Assembly (NCBI GenBank): GCA_039916225.1
Contig: JBDSLU010000069.1
Coordinates: 1 to 10,884 of the forward strand
Direction of reading: 5' to 3'
DNA: 10,884 bases
Origin: JBDSLU01 sp039916225
Lineage (GTDB): Bacteria; Acidobacteriota; Vicinamibacteria; Vicinamibacterales; Vicinamibacteraceae
Below are positions 7,473 through 10,884 of this stretch, in pieces. The notes below the pieces were generated by a model. The model was not told the origin of the DNA, did not search any database, and worked only from the letters and a program-made list of their open reading frames with translations. The position numbers were made by a program, and so were the translations under genes. How positions within the stretch are numbered: the stretch's first letter is position 1; each line of letters starts with the position of its first letter.

Positions 7473-7503
7473 GACCGTCCTTTCAGGCAATGTGGCCGGC
7501 GTG

Positions 7504-7534
7504 ACTATAGACTTAAACAGTCACTAGTTGTCAA
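7504..7534 (-). promoter_or_regulatory. Candidate promoter of the efflux channel gene
   Basis: On the minus strand a consensus -35 TTGACA (7534-7529) is followed, after 19 bases, by TATAGT (7509-7504), which matches the -10 consensus at 5 of 6 positions. The 19-base spacer is longer than the ideal 17 and is filled exactly by the repeated element at 7510-7528. An alternative -10, TCTATA, at 17 bases is poorer. The predicted transcript would begin about 25 bases before the channel ATG. Confidence 0.6.
7510..7528. promoter_or_regulatory. Candidate TetR operator, copy 1 (GACTTAAACAGTCACTAGT)
   Basis: Nineteen-base element that recurs with one mismatch at 8206-8224; the last 15 bases, TAAACAGTCACTAGT, are identical. 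It starts with an imperfect dyad, GACT-N5-AGTC, and ends with the self-complementary ACTAGT. It fills the spacer of the channel promoter and abuts the -35 of the tetR promoter, so a protein bound here would occlude both. Recurrence at the promoters of one regulator's likely targets is the usual pattern of a local TetR operator; binding itself is inferred. Confidence 0.72.
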
Positions 7535-7556
7535 GCGACAGCGAGCGAGGTATTGT
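7528..7556 (+). promoter_or_regulatory. Candidate promoter of tetR
   Basis: TTGTCA (7528-7533), a 17-base spacer and TATTGT (7551-7556) form a sigma70-type promoter. Its -35 overlaps the -35 of the opposite channel promoter almost base for base (7529-7534). Transcription would be expected to start about 6-7 bases after the -10, that is on or next to the ATG at 7562. Confidence 0.5.
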
Positions 7557-7561
7557 TTCGT

Positions 7562-8179
7562 ATGCGCGCAACTACCTCTTCCGTTCCTCCGTCGCGCGGC
7601 CCGGCAGACCACACGGTTCGGGACCAGATCGTGGAGGCGGCTGGGGAACACTTCAGCCGCTACGGCTACGAGAAGACCACGGTCTCGGACCTGGCCAAGT
7701 CGATCGGTTTCTCGAAGGCCTACATCTACAAATTCTTTGATTCCAAGCAGGCCATCGGCGAGGCCATCTGCTCGAAGGCCTTGAGCGGCATCATCGCGAC
7801 GGTCGAGGACGCGGTCGCGGCCGCGACCACGCCAACTGAGAAATTTCGCAGAATGTTCAAGGTTTTGGTGGCGACTGGCGTCAGTCTCCACTTCAACGAT
7901 CGCAAGCTGTACGACATCGCTGCACACGCCGCGAGCGAGCAATGGCCATCCGTCCGCGTGTATTGCGAGCGCATCACGCACCTCCTGGCGGAGATCGTCC
8001 GCGAAGGGCGGGAGAGCGGCGAATTCGAACGGAAGACGCCACTCGACGAGACGGTTCAAGCGATCGATCTCGTCGTGCAGCCGTACGTCAATCCGCTCTT
8101 GCTGCAGTACAACCTCGACGTGGCCGAGGAGGCGCCGGCGCGGCTGTCCAGCTTGGTTCTGCGCAGTCTGGCACGCTGA
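7562..8179 (+). CDS. TetR/AcrR-family transcriptional regulator
   Basis: DNA-binding repressor of 205 residues, a normal length for the family. The N-terminal domain (about 17-70) contains VRDQIVEAAGEHFSRYGYEKTTV and the helix-turn-helix VSDLAKSIGFSKAYIYKFF, followed by SKQAIGEAI, the standard TetR arrangement. The C-terminal ligand and dimer domain (about 75-205) has no motif I can tie to a ligand. The ATG at 7562 is preferred to a TTG at 7553, which has no usable ribosome binding site; a weak GAGG (7547-7550) lies 11 bases before the ATG. Its place between the channel gene and the adaptor/pump operon, with the same 19-base element in both flanking gaps, makes it very likely the local repressor of the pump and of itself. 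Confidence 0.93.
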   Translation: MRATTSSVPPSRGPADHTVRDQIVEAAGEHFSRYGYEKTTVSDLAKSIGFSKAYIYKFFDSKQAIGEAICSKALSGIIATVEDAVAAATTPTEKFRRMFKVLVATGVSLHFNDRKLYDIAAHAASEQWPSVRVYCERITHLLAEIVREGRESGEFERKTPLDETVQAIDLVVQPYVNPLLLQYNLDVAEEAPARLSSLVLRSLAR

Positions 8180-8194
8180 GCCCGCGTCTCAGCG
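8174..8194 (+). terminator. Hairpin over the tetR stop codon (weak terminator candidate)
   Basis: CGCTGAG (8174-8180) and CTCAGCG (8188-8194) form a perfect 7-base stem with a 7-base loop. An alternative 5-base stem (CCGCG/CGCGG, 8182-8197) overlaps it. The tetR TGA (8177-8179) lies in the left arm. No run of T follows, so it is not a standard intrinsic terminator; it might protect the tetR 3' end or separate tetR from the adaptor promoter just downstream. Confidence 0.35.
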
Positions 8195-8203
8195 CGGTGA
8201 CGA

Positions 8204-8232
8204 TTGACATAAACAGTCACTAGTCATATCGT
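8204..8232 (+). promoter_or_regulatory. Promoter of the adaptor-pump operon
   Basis: A consensus -35 TTGACA (8204-8209), an ideal 17-base spacer and a -10 TATCGT (8227-8232) precede the adaptor gene. Transcription would start near 8239, leaving a leader of about 20 bases that contains the strong ribosome binding site GGAGG (8249-8253), 5 bases before the ATG. The spacer contains the second copy of the repeated element. Confidence 0.65.
8206..8224. promoter_or_regulatory. Candidate TetR operator, copy 2 (GACATAAACAGTCACTAGT)
   Basis: Matches the copy at 7510-7528 at 18 of 19 positions. It overlaps the end of the -35 hexamer and fills most of the spacer of the adaptor promoter, an arrangement expected for steric repression. 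Flanking bases add an outer inverted pair here, TGAC (8205-8208) and GTCA (8217-8220), that is only partly kept in copy 1, so GAC-N7-GTC is the shared symmetric core. Confidence 0.72.
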
Positions 8233-8258
8233 GGAGTCGTCCGCTTCCGGAGGTCTCC

Positions 8259-9383
8259 ATGTTTCAGCACCGTGCGCTCCCACTTCTCGCGATTGTCCTT
8301 GCGGCGCCCTTCGCCCTCGGCGCCTGCCACCGCGCCACCACCGCTTCCAGCGACCCTCGAACGCAGCCGCCCCTGGTGCGGGTCGCCACGGTTGAGCCTT
8401 CCCTTGCGGCGCAGCGTTCGTTCACCGGTATTGTCGCGGCGCGCGTGCAGAGCGATGTGGGGTTCCGCGTTCCTGGGAAGGTTCTGCAACGTCTGGTCGA
8501 TACCGGGCAGACCGTCAAGCGCGGTCAGCCGCTGTTCCGGCTCGATCCCGCCGACCTGAGGCTCGCCGCGCGCGCGCACGACGAGGCCGTTGCCGCCGCC
8601 ACGGCGCAGGCGCGCCAGACGGCCGAGGACGAAGTGCGATACCGCGACCTCGTCCCGACGGGCGCGGTTTCCGCGTCGGCCTACGACAAGGTGAAGGCGG
8701 CCGCGGAGTCGGCAAAAGCGCAGCTCAACGCGGCCACAGCCCAAGCCGACGTGTCTCGCAACGTAACGGGCTATGCCGTGCTGCTCGCTGGTGCGGACGG
8801 CGTGGTGGTGGAGACGCTGGCCGAGGCGGGACAGGTCGTGGGTGCGGGGCAAGTGGTCGTCCGGGTCGCGCACGCTGGGCTCCGCGAGGCGGTCATCGAG
8901 CTACCGGAGACGCTGCGGCCAGCCATCGGATCCATCGGACGGGCGAACCTGTATGGAAGCGGGCTGTCGGGCCCGGCGAAACTGCGTCAGTTGTCGGACG
9001 CCGCCAACCGTCTGACCCGCACGTTCGAGGCTCGATACGTGCTGGATGGCCGTCTGGCAGACGCGCCGCTGGGCTCGACGGTCTCCATCCAGCTCGCGAG
9101 CGGCCCGTCGGACCCCGAGCTGCAGGTACCGCTCGGCGCGATCTTCGATCCGGGCAAGGGCCCCGGTGTCTGGCTCGTCACAGGGGAGACTCCCCAGGTC
9201 ACCTGGCGCGCCGTGCGCATCGTGGGCCTCGGCGACGACACAGCGTCAATCGTCGGCCAACTCCAGGCGGCCGATCGCGTCGTAGCGCTCGGCGCGCATC
9301 TGCTACGCGAAGGCGAGCGGGTGCGACTCGCCGGGCCTGCGGCCGTAGCACGCGTGGCCGTCAAGGGTGGGGAACAGCGATGA
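8259..9383 (+). CDS. RND efflux periplasmic adaptor lipoprotein (membrane fusion protein)
   Basis: Adaptor of 374 residues that links the inner-membrane pump to the outer-membrane channel. A lipoprotein signal ends in LGAC, with the lipidated Cys23. A first half-lipoyl segment (VGFRVPGKVLQRLVDTGQTVKRGQPLFRLD, split here only for description; about 67-96) leads into a helical hairpin (about 99-167) containing YRDLVPTGAVSASAYD at its turn. The second half-lipoyl segment (AGADGVVVETLAEAGQVVG, about 177-195) closes that domain, and beta-barrel and membrane-proximal parts follow, ending with VVALGAHLLREGERV (341-355), typical of the family. A strong GGAGG site precedes the ATG by 5 bases. The stop overlaps the pump start as ATGA, so translation of the two is coupled. 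Confidence 0.95.
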   Translation: MFQHRALPLLAIVLAAPFALGACHRATTASSDPRTQPPLVRVATVEPSLAAQRSFTGIVAARVQSDVGFRVPGKVLQRLVDTGQTVKRGQPLFRLDPADLRLAARAHDEAVAAATAQARQTAEDEVRYRDLVPTGAVSASAYDKVKAAAESAKAQLNAATAQADVSRNVTGYAVLLAGADGVVVETLAEAGQVVGAGQVVVRVAHAGLREAVIELPETLRPAIGSIGRANLYGSGLSGPAKLRQLSDAANRLTRTFEARYVLDGRLADAPLGSTVSIQLASGPSDPELQVPLGAIFDPGKGPGVWLVTGETPQVTWRAVRIVGLGDDTASIVGQLQAADRVVALGAHLLREGERVRLAGPAAVARVAVKGGEQR

Positions 9384-10884
9384 GCGGCTTCAACCTCTCC
9401 GCTCTCGCTGTGCGCGAGCGCGCCGTCACCCTGTTCCTGCTGCTGGCGATTTCGATCTCCGGCGTGGTGGCCTTCTTTGGCCTGGGTCGGGCGGAAGATC
9501 CCTCGTTCACCATCAAGCAGATGACCGTCGTGACCGTCTGGCCGGGGGCCACAGCCAAGGAGATGGAAGAGCTGGTCGCCGAACCGCTCGAGAAGCGGAT
9601 GCAGGAGCTCCGCTGGTATGACCGGGCCGAGACCTTTACGCGTCCGGGTCTGGCCTTCAGCATGATCATTTTGCGCGACAGCACGCCGCCCGCCGCCGTC
9701 GCTGAGGAGTTCTATCAGGCGCGGAAGAAGCTCGGCGACGAGGCCCACAACCTGCCGCGCGGCGTCATCGGTCCGATGGTCAACGACGAATACTCAGACG
9801 TGACCTTCGCGCTCTACGCCCTGAAGGCGAAGGGCGAGCCTCATCGAACTCTCGTGCGCGATGCGGAGCGCTTGCGCCAACGACTGCTTCACGTGCCGGG
9901 TGTGAAGAAGGTGAACATCATCGGCGAGCAAGCGGAACGGATCTTCGTCGAGTTCTCCTCCGATCGCCTCGCGACCCTGGGCGTGTCCCCGCGAGACCTC
10001 TTCGCCGCGCTCAACAGTCGCAACGTCATGACGCCCGCGGGCTCGATCGACGCCAAGGGCCCGCAGGTCTTCGTCCGGCTGGACGGCGCGATCGATGACC
10101 TGCCGGCCATCCGGAATACCCCGGTCGCCGCACAGGGCCGTACGCTCAAGCTCTCCGACGTCGCCGACGTGAAGCAGGGCTACGAAGATCCGGCGACCTT
10201 CCTGATCCGCAACAACGGCGAACCGACCTTGCTGCTCGGCGTCGTCATGCGCGAGGCGTGGAACGGCCTCGAGCTCGGCACGGCGCTGGAGAGGGAAGCG
10301 GCGGCGATCAACGCGGAGATGCCGCTGGGCATGAGCCTCTCCAAAGTCACGGACCAGTCCGTCAACATCCGGACAGCCGTCGACGAGTTCATGGTCAAGT
10401 TCTTCTTCGCCCTCGGCGTCGTGATGCTCGTCTGCTTTCTCAGCATGGGATGGCGCGTCGGCATCGTCGTTGCCGCGGCGGTGCCACTCACCCTCGCGGC
10501 AGTGTTCGTCGTGATGGCCGCCACCGGCAAGGACTTCGACCGGATCACGCTGGGCTCCTTGATCTTGGCGCTAGGGCTCCTGGTCGACGATGCGATCATC
10601 GCCATCGAGATGATGGTCGTGAAGATGGAGGAAGGCTATGACCGCATCACCGCAGCGGGCTATGCCTGGAGTCATACGGCCGCGCCGATGCTCGCTGGCA
10701 CGCTGGTGACCGCGATTGGATTCATGCCGAACGGCTTCGCCAGGTCGACCGCCGGCGAGTACACCAGCAACATGTTCTGGATCGTCGGCATCGCGCTGAT
10801 CGCCTCGTGGGTCGTGGCGGTCGTGTTCACGCCTTACTTGGGGGTGAAGCTGCTCCCGAACATCGCCAAGGTCGAGGGCGGGCA
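9380..10884 (+). CDS. RND efflux inner-membrane pump (HAE1 type), N-terminal half (cut by right edge)
   Basis: Proton-driven drug/solute exporter of the hydrophobe-amphiphile efflux family. The 501 codons present are about half the usual 1000-1060. The ATG lies inside the adaptor stop (ATGA). Visible parts: first membrane helix (about 14-34), the porter-domain segment TVVTVWPGATAKEMEELVAEPLEK (begins near 49; recognised by its WPGA and EPLE positions), PGV...EQAERIFVEF with the DRLATLGVSPRDL helix (195-207), then helices at about 338-356, 361-381, 391-412, 434-450 and 466-485. The proton-relay pair Asp403-Asp404 lies in GLLVDDAIIAIEMM, at the place of Asp407-Asp408 in AcrB. The segment ends with FTPYLGVKLLP, which precedes the central loop. 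The VCFLSMGWRVG stretch recalls the TriC/MexK-like branch, but this is only an impression. Substrate unknown. Confidence 0.95.
   Translation, partial: MSGFNLSALAVRERAVTLFLLLAISISGVVAFFGLGRAEDPSFTIKQMTVVTVWPGATAKEMEELVAEPLEKRMQELRWYDRAETFTRPGLAFSMIILRDSTPPAAVAEEFYQARKKLGDEAHNLPRGVIGPMVNDEYSDVTFALYALKAKGEPHRTLVRDAERLRQRLLHVPGVKKVNIIGEQAERIFVEFSSDRLATLGVSPRDLFAALNSRNVMTPAGSIDAKGPQVFVRLDGAIDDLPAIRNTPVAAQGRTLKLSDVADVKQGYEDPATFLIRNNGEPTLLLGVVMREAWNGLELGTALEREAAAINAEMPLGMSLSKVTDQSVNIRTAVDEFMVKFFFALGVVMLVCFLSMGWRVGIVVAAAVPLTLAAVFVVMAATGKDFDRITLGSLILALGLLVDDAIIAIEMMVVKMEEGYDRITAAGYAWSHTAAPMLAGTLVTAIGFMPNGFARSTAGEYTSNMFWIVGIALIASWVVAVVFTPYLGVKLLPNIAKVEGG

Noticed and set aside
7473..7490. TTG start for the channel lipoprotein at 7490
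   Set aside because: The ATG at 7472 has AAAGGA at the right distance and gives a normal lipoprotein signal peptide; the extension would add acidic residues before it.
5622..7784. A 720-codon open frame on the plus strand
   Set aside because: It runs antisense to the hydrolase and channel genes and into tetR in the wrong frame. Its composition is that of a GC-rich shadow and all three overlapped genes have clear family motifs.
7505..8059. A 184-codon minus-strand frame opposite tetR
   Set aside because: It is antisense to a clear TetR protein and covers the divergent promoter region with its operator.
1..10884. Mobile element, CRISPR array, tRNA or rRNA
   Set aside because: No transposase, integrase, terminal inverted repeats, spaced direct repeats or tRNA-like cloverleaf were noticed; gene composition looks uniform throughout.

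Overview
The window is GC-rich, densely coded bacterial DNA, most likely from an Acidobacteriota genome, possibly class Vicinamibacteria. That call is an inference. It rests mainly on a PadR-type regulator placed directly in front of a large duplicated orphan permease of the ADOP type, a pairing characteristic of that phylum. There is no rRNA, tRNA, CRISPR array or insertion sequence that I can see.

Layout. Bases 1-473 (minus) hold the N-terminal part of an exported protein built from about 50-residue repeats; it runs off the left edge. Divergent from it, dinB (685-1950, plus) encodes a complete Y-family DNA polymerase IV. It converges on a run of four minus-strand genes read from right to left: an outer-membrane efflux channel (7472 to 6009), an alpha/beta hydrolase (5945 to 4947), a PadR regulator (4950 to 4615) and the ADOP permease (4613 to 1962). 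The last three are packed with an ATGA overlap and a 1-base gap. On the right, plus strand, are a TetR regulator (7562-8179), an RND periplasmic adaptor lipoprotein (8259-9383) and an RND inner-membrane pump (from 9380, cut by the right edge), the last two joined by another ATGA overlap.

How the genes work together. The channel, TetR, adaptor and pump make one complete tripartite RND efflux locus, arranged divergently around the regulator. The strongest non-coding signal is a 19-base element, GAC[T/A]TAAACAGTCACTAGT, found once in the channel/tetR intergenic region (7510-7528) and once in the tetR/adaptor gap (8206-8224), with one mismatch between copies. Each copy fills the spacer between a -35 and a -10 element. 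It is the obvious candidate TetR operator, placed so that one repressor could control all three transcription units. The tetR promoter would start its transcript almost on the ATG, suggesting a leaderless or nearly leaderless mRNA.

The second regulatory island is at 4965-5008. Two perfect palindromes with related half-sites and a plausible promoter (TTGCTT, 17 bases, TATGCT, minus strand) sit inside the 3' end of the hydrolase gene, just before padR. This suggests that PadR controls its own synthesis and that of the permease from inside the upstream gene. No clearly novel system is evident. The points most worth testing are the shared efflux operator, the internal padR promoter, and the coupling of a hydrolase to a PadR/ADOP pair.
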